A DNA stretch of 64,000 nt from Oscillospiraceae bacterium (GCA_017518255.1 JAFWVK010000042.1:1-64000); one strand, 5' to 3'; positions 45,398 to 55,103 are shown, numbered from the stretch's first letter. Made by a program: numbers and translations. Notes: a model not told the origin generated them from the letters alone.

Positions 45398-46567
45398 ATG
45401 AATCGCAAAGAACTTACCGAAATCCGGAATCATTTTAATCCGGAAGCAAAATATTTTACGATGGAGCGCGTGCTGACCGCATTTGTCGATACGCAGAGAT
45501 GCGTGCGCGGTGTGTGTATCAGGGATGCTTCGCGGATTCCTTCTCCGGAGAGCCGGATTCTCTATGAAACAATGAAGAAGGTGCTTAATGTCAATCTCGG
45601 AAAGCAAAGCACGGAGCTCCCGTTCCGGGAACATGCCTATTCCGATGACGGCGCACAGACCAGACTTTCCGAACTGCTGAAATCGGAGCTGAAACAGGAG
45701 GATGTCGTTCTGGATTTCCTCGGCAGGCTTGCCTCTGACATGGATTCCGATGCGCCGTATGCAGTCCTTGCTGCATACTGTACGTATGCGCCGCCGAAGA
45801 AAAACAAGATGGATGAAGCCGATGCGGAGTTCTCGGATCAGGTGTTCCGCTATGTGGTTGCGGCGCTTTGTCCGGTTGCAAAGACAGAGGGTTCGCTTGT
45901 ATATAATAAGTCGGACGATGAAATTCTGAGGCAGGAGAATCCGAATGCCGTTATCAGCAAACTGCCGGCAGACGGCTTTTTCTTTCCGGTTTTTTCCGAC
46001 CGCGCAACCGATGTGCATCATGTTCTGTATTATACCAAAACACCGAATTCGCCGAACGAAAAGCTTGTAGATTCGTTTCTGGAATGTGATGTGGAAACGA
46101 CTGTCGAGGAAGACCGCGCGGATATGAAGCAGGTTTTGGATTCATTGCTCGGCGATGATCTGACCTATGAGACCGTGACAACCGTAAACGAAAAGCTGAA
46201 TGAGATTGTTGCAAAGAACAAAACAGATGATGCCCCGACCGAAGTGACGGGCAGAATCCTGCGCCGGATGCTCTCCGAAGCGGGCGTTCCGGAAGAAAAG
46301 CTCATCAATACGGAAAAAGTATTCTCGGAAACAGTGGATACTTCACTGAAACCGGAACGGCTTGTGCAGCCGAAAACTGTCATTAAAACGCCGGAAATCA
46401 TTGTCAATGTCAAGAATGAAGCACGGAACAAGGTGCGGCTCGACAAAATCAACGGGCGTCACTGCATGGTGATTGAACTGGACGATGCCGTGATTGAGGT
46501 CAACGGCTATGACCTGAAGGTTCCGGGTGTCTCGGAGCCGGAGCAGAATGTCCCGCGGCAGCAGTAA
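45398..46567 (+). CDS. DUF4317 family protein
   Basis: A 389-residue soluble protein of unknown function whose N-terminus (MNRKELTEIRNHFNPEAK) and overall length match DUF4317, found mainly in Clostridia. No catalytic motif is seen. It is acidic, with a small beta-rich C-terminal domain near HCMVIELDDAVIEVNGYDL. GGAGA lies 6 bases before the ATG at 45398. The GH43 gene starts 31 bases after its stop. Confidence 0.75.
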   Translation: MNRKELTEIRNHFNPEAKYFTMERVLTAFVDTQRCVRGVCIRDASRIPSPESRILYETMKKVLNVNLGKQSTELPFREHAYSDDGAQTRLSELLKSELKQEDVVLDFLGRLASDMDSDAPYAVLAAYCTYAPPKKNKMDEADAEFSDQVFRYVVAALCPVAKTEGSLVYNKSDDEILRQENPNAVISKLPADGFFFPVFSDRATDVHHVLYYTKTPNSPNEKLVDSFLECDVETTVEEDRADMKQVLDSLLGDDLTYETVTTVNEKLNEIVAKNKTDDAPTEVTGRILRRMLSEAGVPEEKLINTEKVFSETVDTSLKPERLVQPKTVIKTPEIIVNVKNEARNKVRLDKINGRHCMVIELDDAVIEVNGYDLKVPGVSEPEQNVPRQQ

Positions 46568-46598
46568 GCTGTCCGACGGCGTGAAAGGATTTGATTGC

Positions 46599-47975
46599 AT
46601 GACACCGATTCAGCCTGCAATTCCCTGGAAAAAAACTGCTGCGGGAAACCCTGTCTCGCCGGATATTTACTGTGCAGACCCGACAGCAGTTGTATATGAG
46701 GGCAGACTCTATCTCTACGGTACCAACGATCATCAGCAGCTTCTGGAGGGGAAAACCGGAAGCAATACCTATGAGGCAATCCGCTCATTTGTCGTGTTTT
46801 CGACGGCGGATATGGTCAACTGGACTTATCACGGCATCATCCCGACCGGAGAAATCGCACCGTGGATTATTGCATCGTGGGCGCCGTCTGTTGTATCCCG
46901 GAAGGAAGCGGACGGCCTGACGCATTTCTATCTGTACTTCTCAAACAGCGGGTGCGGCGTCGGTGTGCTGACATCGACTGATCCGGTGCGCGGCTGGAGT
47001 GACCCGCTGGGGCATCCGCTGATTGAAGCCGGAATGCCGGGGCTGGGAGATGTGCCGAATCCCTTTGATCCCGGAGCGGCAATTGATTCGGAGGGGAACG
47101 GCTGGCTGACATTCGGCGGCGGTATTGCAAAGCACGGCACTGCTGCCATGCCGCATACGGCAAGAATTGTCCGATTGGGAGCGGATCTGATTTCGCCGGG
47201 CAGCGAAATATCCGAAATTCCCGCACCGTATTTCTTTGAGGCGAGCGAACTGAATATTATCGGAGATACGTTTGTTTATACATACAATACAAACTGGGAG
47301 CCGCGGGATGCATGGGATTATTCCGGCAAAACCGCGCCGACCAGATGCAGCATGTGCTGCATGACCAGCAAAACCCCGCTGATTCCGGAATCGTGGGTGT
47401 ATCAGAAGGATTATTTTGCAAATCCCGGCGATTCCGGTTATCCTGACAGCAACAATCACACGCATTTACAGGAGTTTGACGGGCAGTGGTATTTGTTTTA
47501 CCACACGCTTCAGCGCGAGGCGGGAACCGGCGGCTCAGGCGGTTACCGCAGCCTGTGTGTCACGCCGATGCAGGTGCATCCTGCATTCGCGGAATATGAG
47601 AAAGCAGCAGCAGCCGATGCCGGTGCGCCGCAGAAAGCGCCGCTGAATCCGTTTATCCGGCACAGCGCAGCGGAGCTGAGTAATTCTGCCGGAATCTCCT
47701 ATGTTTCGGACAGCTCCGGCGCCGTGACAGGAGTGCGTGCCGAACAGAACGGTGCATGGATTTGTGTGCGCGGTGCAGATTTCGGCAGCGGCGGGAACTA
47801 TCTTTTTTCTGCGGATTTCGGGAGCAACCGGGCTGTTTCGGTTCGTCCGGATGCACCCGACGGGACAGAGCTCTGCTCTGCAAACAGTTCTGCTGCGGAG
47901 ATTTCAGGTGTGCATGACCTGTATCTGCTGCTGCCGGAAAAAGATACCGTGCTGCTGAGCTGGCAGTTTTCCTGA
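46599..47975 (+). CDS. family 43 glycoside hydrolase
   Basis: Likely beta-xylosidase or alpha-arabinofuranosidase for hemicellulose oligomers. The five-bladed propeller shows the base Asp in YCADPTAVV (Asp27), the middle Asp in NPFDPGAAIDSEG and the acid Glu in FFEASELN. The last 110 residues look like a beta-sandwich carbohydrate-binding module. No signal peptide is present, so it should act in the cytoplasm on imported oligosaccharides. The ATG at 46599 has AAAGGAT 8 bases upstream. It has 458 residues. Confidence 0.85.
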   Translation: MTPIQPAIPWKKTAAGNPVSPDIYCADPTAVVYEGRLYLYGTNDHQQLLEGKTGSNTYEAIRSFVVFSTADMVNWTYHGIIPTGEIAPWIIASWAPSVVSRKEADGLTHFYLYFSNSGCGVGVLTSTDPVRGWSDPLGHPLIEAGMPGLGDVPNPFDPGAAIDSEGNGWLTFGGGIAKHGTAAMPHTARIVRLGADLISPGSEISEIPAPYFFEASELNIIGDTFVYTYNTNWEPRDAWDYSGKTAPTRCSMCCMTSKTPLIPESWVYQKDYFANPGDSGYPDSNNHTHLQEFDGQWYLFYHTLQREAGTGGSGGYRSLCVTPMQVHPAFAEYEKAAAADAGAPQKAPLNPFIRHSAAELSNSAGISYVSDSSGAVTGVRAEQNGAWICVRGADFGSGGNYLFSADFGSNRAVSVRPDAPDGTELCSANSSAAEISGVHDLYLLLPEKDTVLLSWQFS

Positions 47976-47989
47976 TTGACGGCAGTGCC

Positions 47990-48014
47990 GTATGTTTCAA
48001 TTTGCGAAACATAC
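47990..48014 (+). terminator. terminator-like hairpin after the GH43 gene
   Basis: GTATGTTTC/GAAACATAC, 9 bp with a 7-base loop, 14 bases past the GH43 stop, followed by AATATTTCTC. Confidence 0.5.
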
Positions 48015-48032
48015 AATATTTCTCAATAAACG

Positions 48033-48060
48033 GAGGGCGGAGCTTTTCGGCTCCGCCCTC
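48033..48060. terminator. bidirectional terminator between GH43 and GH9 genes
   Basis: GAGGGCGGAGC/GCTCCGCCCTC, an 11-bp GC-rich stem with a 6-base loop between converging genes. A T-rich stretch follows on the minus strand (TTTATTG). Confidence 0.8.
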
Positions 48061-48069
48061 ATTCTGTGT

Positions 48070-50361
48070 TTATTTGGAAGGTGCAAGGTCAGGAACCAGA
48101 CCTGCGAGATATTTCAGCAGCTTTGTGAGGTCATCATTTTTCACTGCACCGTCATGCGTAACATCCGAGTTTGTCTTGCCCTGATCGGTAATGCCGCACT
48201 TGGTATCCTCTGCCGCAACACGTGCCAGCAGCACGGCGTCAAGAACATCGACTGAATTGCTGCAATCTGCATCGCCCCAGAGAATTTCGGAAGGATTACC
48301 CTTCGGTGTTGTGGTTGTTGTGGTCGTTTCGGTTGTATCCGTCGATTCCTGCGGATTGGTATGGGGCTGTCCGTCCGGAGCAGGATTTGCGGAAATGGAG
48401 CCCTTACCGGTTGTGCCGTCCGGTTCCGTACCGTAGACCAGCACGCCGCTTTCGTAAACCGTGATGTACTTTGTCTTGGTGTTTGATGTGCCGGAAAGTC
48501 CCTGTGCGGAGTAATCGTTGGTGCCGTCCCAGCCCTTGCCGTAGCCCGGATAGACCAGCGCCAGCATGATTTCGCACTGATGACGTCCCTCGGAGATCGG
48601 CAGAAATGCTCTGCCGTCCGGGAATGTAATTTCAATATAGTAGATGTTTCCGTCATATTTCGTCGGTTTGGAGATGACCGCGCTTTTTACGCCTTCGGAA
48701 GCGTACATGCCGGTCTGGTCGCGGTCGCAGCGCATTTCAATGGAGGTCGGGTCAACACCGGCAGTGACAAGCTCGCTCAGATCCATATAATAGCGCATGG
48801 AAACATTGTCAATTCTTCTTGCCGGCCATCCGGTATGGTTCGTGATTTTCAGGCTGAGGGTTGAGCCGCCGGAATCGTGGGTTGCCTTTGCTTCGACATA
48901 GAGTTCATCGTCGCGGGTTTCCGGATAGGGGAATTTCGGGTCGCTCTTTCCGCCGTAGTCGTTCAGCATTTTGCAGAGCAGAGCAGTGTAGCCTGCATTG
49001 TAGTCCGTTGCAACTTCGTTGTTGACAAAGTTGTTCCGCTTATCAACATAGGAGCCGTCCTCGTTCGGACCGCCGACCAGTGCTCCGTAGAGAATATGGC
49101 GGCTTTCTTCCGGCGATTCATCACTGTTTTTCCAGGAGCAGTGCGCGGTGCGGTGATGCGGATGGCTCGGTGCATTATCGGAAAAACCGACAATATACGG
49201 AATCTTGTTGGAATTCTGACCGAGCGTGTAGTTGATCTGCGTTTCATAGAGATTCTTGACTTTTGCTGCATCTGCGTCGTCCTTCAGGAAATGGTCATAT
49301 GCAACCGCAGCGGTAAAGCCGATTGAGTTTGCATAGCGCAGGCAGCCCCATGTATCAACAAAGCAGAGCCCGTCCTTGGTCTTTTTGCCGTCGGTTGCCC
49401 AGTGCATGACATGCTTTTTTGCCTGTGCTTTCCAGGTTTCGTCGCCGGTATTGATCGCATAGAGCAGTGTGCCGCCCTGCTGCACATCATCCCAGCACTG
49501 TGCCCATGTGTATTTGAGGCAGTCCTGACCGTTTTCCTTGCCGAGATTCGGGATATAGGATGCAGCCTTGTCGAGATATGCGCTGTCCTTTGTGGCAATG
49601 TAAAGCCAGTTTGCGCACCAGAACAGTTCATCGTAGAAATGGCTGGAACGGTAGAAGTTCTTGGCATCGCTGTTCATATAAGTATCGTCGCTGCGGTCGG
49701 CGTCCGCCATTTTGAAAAGGCTGACTGCATGTTTCAAATAGTTGTCAAGGACAGACTGGGAGACTCTGCCCTTGAGCGCAACGCTTCCGGCTGCGAGTGC
49801 GGCGCCCATTTCCGCAGTGACGGCAGAGCAGTCTCTGCCCTGCAAATGACCGCGGGGACCGCCGACATTCTGCTCTTTCATGCCGTATTCAAGCAGCTCG
49901 ACCGGACCCCACCAGCTGTGGTCATCCTGACCGTTTCCGACCTGGAAAATCGCCTCGTCGCCGAGGTCACACTGTGCGAGATAATCGAGTACCCATTTGA
50001 GGTTATTGACATAGTTTGTCATTTCGCCCGCCTGCTCCACACCGTCGGGATACTCATAAAGACCCCATGCGAGCATCGCTGCGGAATAGGACATCGGCAG
50101 ATTGAATTTTACGTGGTCGCCCGCATCGTACCAGCCGCCGTTCAGGTCGTCGCCGACGGTCGAATCCGAGCGCCATTCCACACGGTTCCATTCCGGAAGC
50201 ACGCCTGCCTGCTGGCATTCGTAAAAGTACAAAGACATCTGCAAAGCCTTTGCATAATCGGGTCTGTCCGCTGCCTGAACGGGAACTGCCGGTACAGTTC
50301 CGAGGCAGGAACAGAACATGACGGCAGCAGAGAATCCTGCTGCAATCCGCCCTCTTTTCAT
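48070..50361 (-). CDS. secreted GH9 endoglucanase with CBM3 and dockerin
   Basis: Cellulosomal cellulase of 763 residues. A signal peptide (1-30, ending VPVQA-A) precedes the GH9 catalytic domain with GGWYDAGDHVKF (catalytic Asp pair), the HPHHRTAHCSW histidine motif and NNEVATDYNAGY (acid Glu). A CBM3c-type module follows (about 485-650), typical of processive GH9 enzymes, then a Thr-rich linker and a type I dockerin (about 697-763) with two EF-hand repeats starting WGDADCSNSVDVLDA and NSDVTHDGAVKNDD. The ATG at 50361 has GGAGGG 6 bases upstream. Dockerin binding to a scaffoldin cohesin is expected; no cohesin lies in the window. Confidence 0.95.
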   Translation of the reverse strand: MKRGRIAAGFSAAVMFCSCLGTVPAVPVQAADRPDYAKALQMSLYFYECQQAGVLPEWNRVEWRSDSTVGDDLNGGWYDAGDHVKFNLPMSYSAAMLAWGLYEYPDGVEQAGEMTNYVNNLKWVLDYLAQCDLGDEAIFQVGNGQDDHSWWGPVELLEYGMKEQNVGGPRGHLQGRDCSAVTAEMGAALAAGSVALKGRVSQSVLDNYLKHAVSLFKMADADRSDDTYMNSDAKNFYRSSHFYDELFWCANWLYIATKDSAYLDKAASYIPNLGKENGQDCLKYTWAQCWDDVQQGGTLLYAINTGDETWKAQAKKHVMHWATDGKKTKDGLCFVDTWGCLRYANSIGFTAAVAYDHFLKDDADAAKVKNLYETQINYTLGQNSNKIPYIVGFSDNAPSHPHHRTAHCSWKNSDESPEESRHILYGALVGGPNEDGSYVDKRNNFVNNEVATDYNAGYTALLCKMLNDYGGKSDPKFPYPETRDDELYVEAKATHDSGGSTLSLKITNHTGWPARRIDNVSMRYYMDLSELVTAGVDPTSIEMRCDRDQTGMYASEGVKSAVISKPTKYDGNIYYIEITFPDGRAFLPISEGRHQCEIMLALVYPGYGKGWDGTNDYSAQGLSGTSNTKTKYITVYESGVLVYGTEPDGTTGKGSISANPAPDGQPHTNPQESTDTTETTTTTTTPKGNPSEILWGDADCSNSVDVLDAVLLARVAAEDTKCGITDQGKTNSDVTHDGAVKNDDLTKLLKYLAGLVPDLAPSK

Positions 50362-50412
50362 AAAATACCCTCCTTTTTTCTGAATGGCTGTAACATTCGC
50401 CATAGTACTTTT

Positions 50413-50441
50413 ATTATGCCACAAATACGGCAGAATGTCAA
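50413..50441 (-). promoter_or_regulatory. promoter of the GH9 cellulase gene
   Basis: On the minus strand TTGACA (50441-50436), a 17-base spacer and CATAAT (50418-50413), about 50 bases before the start codon. Confidence 0.75.
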
Positions 50442-50503
50442 GTATTTTGCCGCATCTGTTTCCGAAGGGAGATGCGCGTTGATTCTAAAAGGGGGAAGAG
50501 ATG

Positions 50504-50532
50504 TTGACTTTTCTGTGCATTAGATGTATAAT
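50504..50532 (+). promoter_or_regulatory. promoter of the TAG-interrupted lipoprotein gene
   Basis: TTGACT (50504-50509), a 17-base spacer and TATAAT (50527-50532), 33 bases before the ATG. Divergent from the cellulase promoter. Confidence 0.75.
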
Positions 50533-50565
50533 AAGAAAAAACGTAATTTTCAGGATGGAAAACCT

Positions 50566-51831
50566 ATGAAAATGAAACGGATTACAGCACTGCTGCTTGC
50601 AGCTGCCATGCTGAACAGTCTTTCATCCTGCGGCGGAAAGCCGAAAACTCCCAAATCTGCAAAAGAACAATCTTCCTCTGCTTCATCAGGAAATCCTGAC
50701 AGCGGCAATCCGGAAACATCCGGAGAGGAAAACAGCGAGCAGGAATTGCTTTCGCTGGAAGAAAACAAGCTGCCCCCGGCAGGGGAATCCTGTATGTAGC
50801 TTCCGTTTATTGAGGTTCCGGCAGTCAGCATCAAAAGCGACATCTATCAGATGACAAAAGTATACACAGGCATAAACGGCTCCGACGGTTATCAGGAGGT
50901 CTACCGGTTCAATGAGAATAATCAGTTGACGTATTATTCATGCATACGGCGCGGGTCACAGTCTATCACACCGCTTGAAGAAACAAATTATCAGTACGAT
51001 GATGCAGGCAAACTGGTTTCCGCCGAGCATGATTTCCGCCCGGTTTACGACCCTGAAAACCAGAAGTTTTTTATGGACAGAATTGTTCGGGTACAGGGTG
51101 TATACAAGCATTCTTATCCGGGATTTTTTAATTCCAACTGCACAGTGAAAAGCTTTATGACGGATGAAAAGAACCCGCCTGTGAAAGCAACGGATGAATT
51201 TAACGAAAACGGAATAAAAACTCAGACGATCGTAACATTCCTGAACGGTGCAACCCAAAAATACACCTATGATCTACAATATCGTGCAACCGGAGGATGG
51301 ATCAGTGAGCCGGGAAAAAATGCCCATCAGACCCGGACTGATGAATTATCAATTTCCTTGATAAACGAAGAAGGTAAATTATATCTGGTGAATGAGAGTT
51401 ACCAATATGATTACGGGCTGAGACTGAAATCGAAATCAATCTACGGCAAGACGGAAACATATTATTATCACGATGACGGCACGCTGTATTACAGGGCTCC
51501 CGTCATTACAGCGGACTGGGAAAATTTTGTCAGCACATATCAGTATGACGAAAACGGCAATGTGACGAACGAGGAAATACGGAGAAAAAGGGATGCATCC
51601 TCAGCGTAGACGCCCGGAACAACTGCGAGTGCCGCCGCATCTTCGATGCCCGCAACCACGACAAGCGCTGCACGGATGGATCCGAGTGCGGCAACAACAA
51701 AGCCGGCAAGCATTGTGACACAGCCGGAGCATTCGGATCTGGATGACATCAGCATGTCAGACCAGCCGGTTTATGTCATCAATTATTTTTACACGAGCCG
51801 CGAAGAATATAATCAAAAGCAGCAGAAATAA
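50566..51831 (+). pseudogene. lipoprotein gene with two in-frame TAG codons
   Basis: One frame is open from ATG 50566 to TAA 51829-51831 except for TAG at 50797-50799 and 51607-51609. The first segment has a lipoprotein signal (lipobox LSSC) and a Ser/Glu-rich linker. The middle segment (about 250 residues) has Tyr-rich repeats such as YRFNENNQL, YQYDDAGKL and YQYDENGNV, resembling YD/RHS-like units. The last segment is Thr/Ala/Pro-rich with an acidic end. Promoter, ribosome binding site (AGGATGG) and signal peptide all look intact and no frameshift is present. TAG is an ordinary stop in other genes here (ftsL-like, rseP, rimI). Recent nonsense decay is the simplest reading; readthrough is possible. 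Confidence 0.7.
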
Positions 51832-51868
51832 CCACTGAAACTTTCTTCAAAAAAGTCCGCAGAAGGGC

Positions 51869-51897
51869 TTGACAAATCCGGAAAACTGTGGTATAAT
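51869..51897 (+). promoter_or_regulatory. promoter of rplJ-rplL
   Basis: TTGACA (51869-51874), a 17-base spacer and TATAAT (51892-51897), perfect consensus boxes, about 250 bases before rplJ. Confidence 0.85.
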
Positions 51898-51904
51898 AGC
51901 TAAG

Positions 51905-52150
51905 CCAAATGAATCAGACGAATCCCGTATTCCGCAGACAGCAGGCAGTTTTCTCTGAAAACAGTGAAAACGGAAGCCCTGCCGAGGGGTGCCGGTCGTT
52001 CCGGATGATGTTTTTACATGAATTCTGTGAACTCCGCCTCTCCCTGTCGAACGGGAGAGGCGTTTTATGTGCTCCGCGCACAGGACTTGCCTCCCGAATC
52101 GTTTCGGCTGAATCTGAGGCGGCAAGTTCTTATGCGGACGGAGGTGAATG
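51905..52150 (+). ncRNA. L10 leader of rplJ
   Basis: A leader of about 250 bases precedes rplJ. By position it should be the L10 leader, to which the L10-L12 complex binds to repress its own synthesis. It ends with a strong terminator hairpin CGCCTCTCCC/GGGAGAGGCG (52035-52062) followed by TTTTAT, about 90 bases before rplJ, consistent with regulation by premature termination. Confidence 0.6.
52035..52066 (+). terminator. attenuator in the rplJ leader
   Basis: Ten perfect pairs CGCCTCTCCC/GGGAGAGGCG around an 8-base loop and a TTTT run. Confidence 0.75.
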
Positions 52151-52154
52151 AAAA

Positions 52155-52673
52155 ATGGCAAGTGAAAAGGTTTTGCAGGCAAAACAGGCAAAGGTTGAAG
52201 CCCTGAGCGAACAGCTCAAAAATGCCGCTGCGTGTGTTCTCGTCAATTACAAGGGCATTAACGTGGAAGATGACACAAAGCTGCGTAAGGAGCTTCGTGA
52301 GGCAGGCATCAGCTACTCTGTTCAGAAGAACACCCTGATTCGCCTTGCAATGCACAACATCGGCTACGATCAGTTTGACAGTGTGCTCGAAGGCACAACC
52401 GCAATCGCTGTCAGCAACGGAGACCAGACCGCAGCTGCAAGAATTCTCGGTGAATTTGCTGAGAAGTCTCAGAAGGCAGGCGGCAGCTTCGCACTGAAAG
52501 CCGGTTTCGTAGACGGTGAGGTTTACGATGAAGCAGGAATCAAGGCACTGTCCAAGATTCCGTCCAAGGATGTCCTGCTCGCACAGCTCGTCGGCTCTCT
52601 TCAGGGCCCGATTCAGAAGCTCGCTGCAACGCTTCAGGCTCTTGTGGACAAAAAGAACGAAGAAGCTGCGTAA
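52155..52673 (+). CDS. rplJ: ribosomal protein L10
   Basis: Base of the ribosomal stalk that anchors L7/L12 dimers. It has 172 residues; VLVNYKGINVEDDTKLRKELREAGISYSVQKNTL is typical of the N-terminal RNA-binding domain, and the C-terminal helix binds L12. GGAGGTGA lies upstream. It is followed 57 bases later by rplL. Confidence 0.97.
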   Translation: MASEKVLQAKQAKVEALSEQLKNAAACVLVNYKGINVEDDTKLRKELREAGISYSVQKNTLIRLAMHNIGYDQFDSVLEGTTAIAVSNGDQTAAARILGEFAEKSQKAGGSFALKAGFVDGEVYDEAGIKALSKIPSKDVLLAQLVGSLQGPIQKLAATLQALVDKKNEEAA

Positions 52674-52730
52674 TATTCTGCGGCTTCCCGAACCCGAATT
52701 TATTTTATAATTATGTAAAGGAGAATTATT

Positions 52731-53099
52731 ATGGCTTCCGAAAAAACCATGAAGTTTATCGAAGATATCAAGGCACTCTCCGTTCTCGAGCTAGCTGAGC
52801 TGGTCGAGGCAATTCAGGAAGAGTTTGGTGTTACCGCTGTTGTTGCTGCTGCTGGCGCTGGTGCTGCTGCTCCGGCTGCTGAGGCTGAGAAGACCGAATT
52901 TGATGTTGTTCTGAAGTCCTTCGGCGACGCAAAGATGGGCGTCATCAAGGCTGTTAAGGACGTTCTGGGTCTCGGCCTGAAGGAAGCAAAGGCTGCTGTC
53001 GAAGGCTTGGGCACTCTGAAGGAGCAGGTTCCGAAGGCAGAGGCAGAGGAAATCAAGAAGAAGCTCGAAGAAGCAGGTGCTACCATCGAGCTCAAGTAA
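52731..53099 (+). CDS. rplL: ribosomal protein L7/L12
   Basis: Flexible stalk protein that recruits translation factors. It has 122 residues with an N-terminal dimerisation helix, an Ala-rich hinge (about 38-52) and the C-terminal domain with [21 protein letters not shown] and [21 protein letters not shown] precedes the ATG. Confidence 0.98.
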   Translation: MASEKTMKFIEDIKALSVLELAELVEAIQEEFGVTAVVAAAGAGAAAPAAEAEKTEFDVVLKSFGDAKMGVIKAVKDVLGLGLKEAKAAVEGLGTLKEQVPKAEAEEIKKKLEEAGATIELK

Positions 53100-53125
53100 T
53101 TCTGTTTCCGTTATATGCAGATCAG

Positions 53126-53158
53126 AGCAGTGCAGATTTTTTCTGCACTGCTTTTGTT
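53126..53158 (+). terminator. terminator of rplJ-rplL
   Basis: AGCAGTGCAGA/TCTGCACTGCT, 11 bp with a 5-base T loop, followed by TTTGTTT. Confidence 0.85.
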
Positions 53159-53220
53159 TACATGTCACCATATGTCCGGTGAAATTTTCCGATTTATCCA
53201 TGCTCTTTTTACTGCCCTCA

Positions 53221-53344
53221 TTGCGTTTTTTCTCAGAATATGTTATAACCGGGCAGTGCCCGGCTCCGTGATAAGATCAGGAGGCTTTTCCGGCAGAACA
53301 GTCGCCCTGAACCCATTGCGTTTTTTCTCAAAATATGGTATAAT
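53221..53344 (+). promoter_or_regulatory. duplicated promoter upstream of cotH
   Basis: Two near-identical promoter segments lie 95 bases apart. TTGCGT-17-TATAAC spans 53221-53249 and TTGCGT-17-TATAAT spans 53316-53344; the spacers differ at only a few positions. The second lies about 50 bases before the cotH start. Confidence 0.65.
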
Positions 53345-53394
53345 CTAGGTGATTCAAAGGGCCAAAAAATCCGATTGCAGAAAGAGTGATTTCA

Positions 53395-55086
53395 GTGAAC
53401 AAAAACAGACGTCATAACCGGCTTGCGTTCAGAGGCGGTTTGCTTTTCATGAGTATGCTGCTGCTGTCAGGCTGTGCAGAACCTTCCCGCAAGCCGCGTC
53501 AGGATCATGGTTCCGTGCAGGAGATCAGCTCTGCCGCGGAATCTTCGGAAGGAAAAACCGAACCGGTAACCGAAAACTCTTTGCCGGAATCTTCAAGGGC
53601 GGAAGAACCGGTCATACCGCAGAACAACTGTCTGCCTGTGCTTTCCCTTCAGACAGAGAAAACAGGCGCTGATGCCCTGAAATTTGTCACCGATCCGGTA
53701 GCCGGACATGTTTCCGGGGCAATCGCGAGCTGGACACCCGGTTATGTGATGCCGCCGGAGCCGTATTATGAAACCTGCACCGTTTCTCTCACCGGCACGG
53801 ACGGCTCCGAACTGATGAAAGGGGAAAAGGCGGAGGTAAAGGTTCGCGGAAACTGGACAACCAGCTATGACAAGAAGCCGCTTCGCCTGAAATTCGCCGA
53901 AAAGCAGAACCTTCTGAATCTGAACGGCGGTGCCGAAATGAAAAACTGGGTGCTGCTTGCCGAGTTCAAGGATAATTCCATGCTCCGGAACAAAACGGCG
54001 CTTGAAATTGCACGCGGACTGCTGGAACCGGACGGTCTCTATGCAGCCGATGCCGCTTTTGTCGAGGTTTACATCAATCAGGAATACTGGGGCGTGTATC
54101 TGCTCACTGAACAGCAGCAGGTTAATCGGAACCGGATTGATATTGCGGCACCGAAAAAGGATGAAACCGATCCGATGACCGGATATTTTCTGGAATTTGA
54201 CGGAAACTATCAGAATGAGGATCCGCTGCATCAGTTCTATGTGACCTATGCAGACAATGCCCCGCTGAAGCCATATGACGGAAAGGGCGGAAGCGGCAAA
54301 ACCGTCACCTGTCAGCCGGAGAGCAGCTACGACCGGAAGCTGAAAATCGGCTTTACAATCAAGAGCGATATCCGCTCACAGGAGCAGCACGATTTCATCG
54401 CATCCTATGTCGAAAATGTCTACCGGATTATGTATGAAGCAGCATACAATCATCAGGCATATCAGTTCAGTCAGGATTATTCGGAAATCGCGCCGGCAAA
54501 GAATCTCACGCCGCAGCAGGCAGTGGAACAGGTTGTGGACGTACAGTCGCTTGCGGATCTGTATATCCTCTCCGACCTGACCTGTGATGCGGATTTGTAC
54601 TGGTCGAGCTTCTTCATGGATGCAGATTTCGGAGAGGGAGGCTCAAAAAAGCTGACCTTTGAGGCGCCGTGGGATTTTGATTCCGCACTCGGCATCAAAC
54701 GGCGGTGTATAGACGGAACCGGCTTCTACGCCGGAAACAGTATGCCGGATGTCAATGACTATACGTATGAAACAATCAATCCGTGGCTGGCGGTTCTGAG
54801 CTATGAAGACTGGTTTCAGGAGCTGATTCGGAAAAAGTGGACGGCAGCATACGATGCCGGCATTTTCACAAGCGCCTGTGATGCGGTTCAGAGCGACACA
54901 CAAAAATATGCAGATGCATTTGCGCGGAATACGAAAAAATGGGGCAGCAGCACAAGCGATGAAGGAATTGCACGGGAACTGGCGCCGGAAGCAGCACGGT
55001 GCAGGACGCAGCCGGATGCCGCAGCACAGCTTCGGACATGGCTGGAAAGCCGGATTCAGTTCCTGAACGAGCAATGGCATCTCTGA
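53395..55086 (+). CDS. CotH-family lipoprotein (protein kinase-like fold)
   Basis: A 563-residue lipoprotein of the CotH kinase family. The signal peptide ends in lipobox LSGC, followed by a Ser/Glu-rich linker (about 20-75). The CotH domain shows KVRGNWTTSYDKKPLRLKF, WVLLAEFKDNSMLRNKTALEI, YWGVYLLTEQ and the Mg-site FEAPWDFDSALG. CotH proteins phosphorylate spore coat proteins in Bacillus and are abundant in cellulosome-forming ruminococci; this copy has no dockerin. The GTG at 53395 is chosen because AAAGAG lies 8 bases upstream; GTG at 53386 is an alternative. Confidence 0.85.
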   Translation: MNKNRRHNRLAFRGGLLFMSMLLLSGCAEPSRKPRQDHGSVQEISSAAESSEGKTEPVTENSLPESSRAEEPVIPQNNCLPVLSLQTEKTGADALKFVTDPVAGHVSGAIASWTPGYVMPPEPYYETCTVSLTGTDGSELMKGEKAEVKVRGNWTTSYDKKPLRLKFAEKQNLLNLNGGAEMKNWVLLAEFKDNSMLRNKTALEIARGLLEPDGLYAADAAFVEVYINQEYWGVYLLTEQQQVNRNRIDIAAPKKDETDPMTGYFLEFDGNYQNEDPLHQFYVTYADNAPLKPYDGKGGSGKTVTCQPESSYDRKLKIGFTIKSDIRSQEQHDFIASYVENVYRIMYEAAYNHQAYQFSQDYSEIAPAKNLTPQQAVEQVVDVQSLADLYILSDLTCDADLYWSSFFMDADFGEGGSKKLTFEAPWDFDSALGIKRRCIDGTGFYAGNSMPDVNDYTYETINPWLAVLSYEDWFQELIRKKWTAAYDAGIFTSACDAVQSDTQKYADAFARNTKKWGSSTSDEGIARELAPEAARCRTQPDAAAQLRTWLESRIQFLNEQWHL

Positions 55087-55103
55087 ATGCAGCGGTGAAT
55101 CGT

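Noticed and set aside
50797..51609. Genome-wide reassignment of TAG to an amino acid
   Set aside because: TAG ends the ftsL-like gene, rseP and rimI at the family-expected length, so it is a normal stop here.
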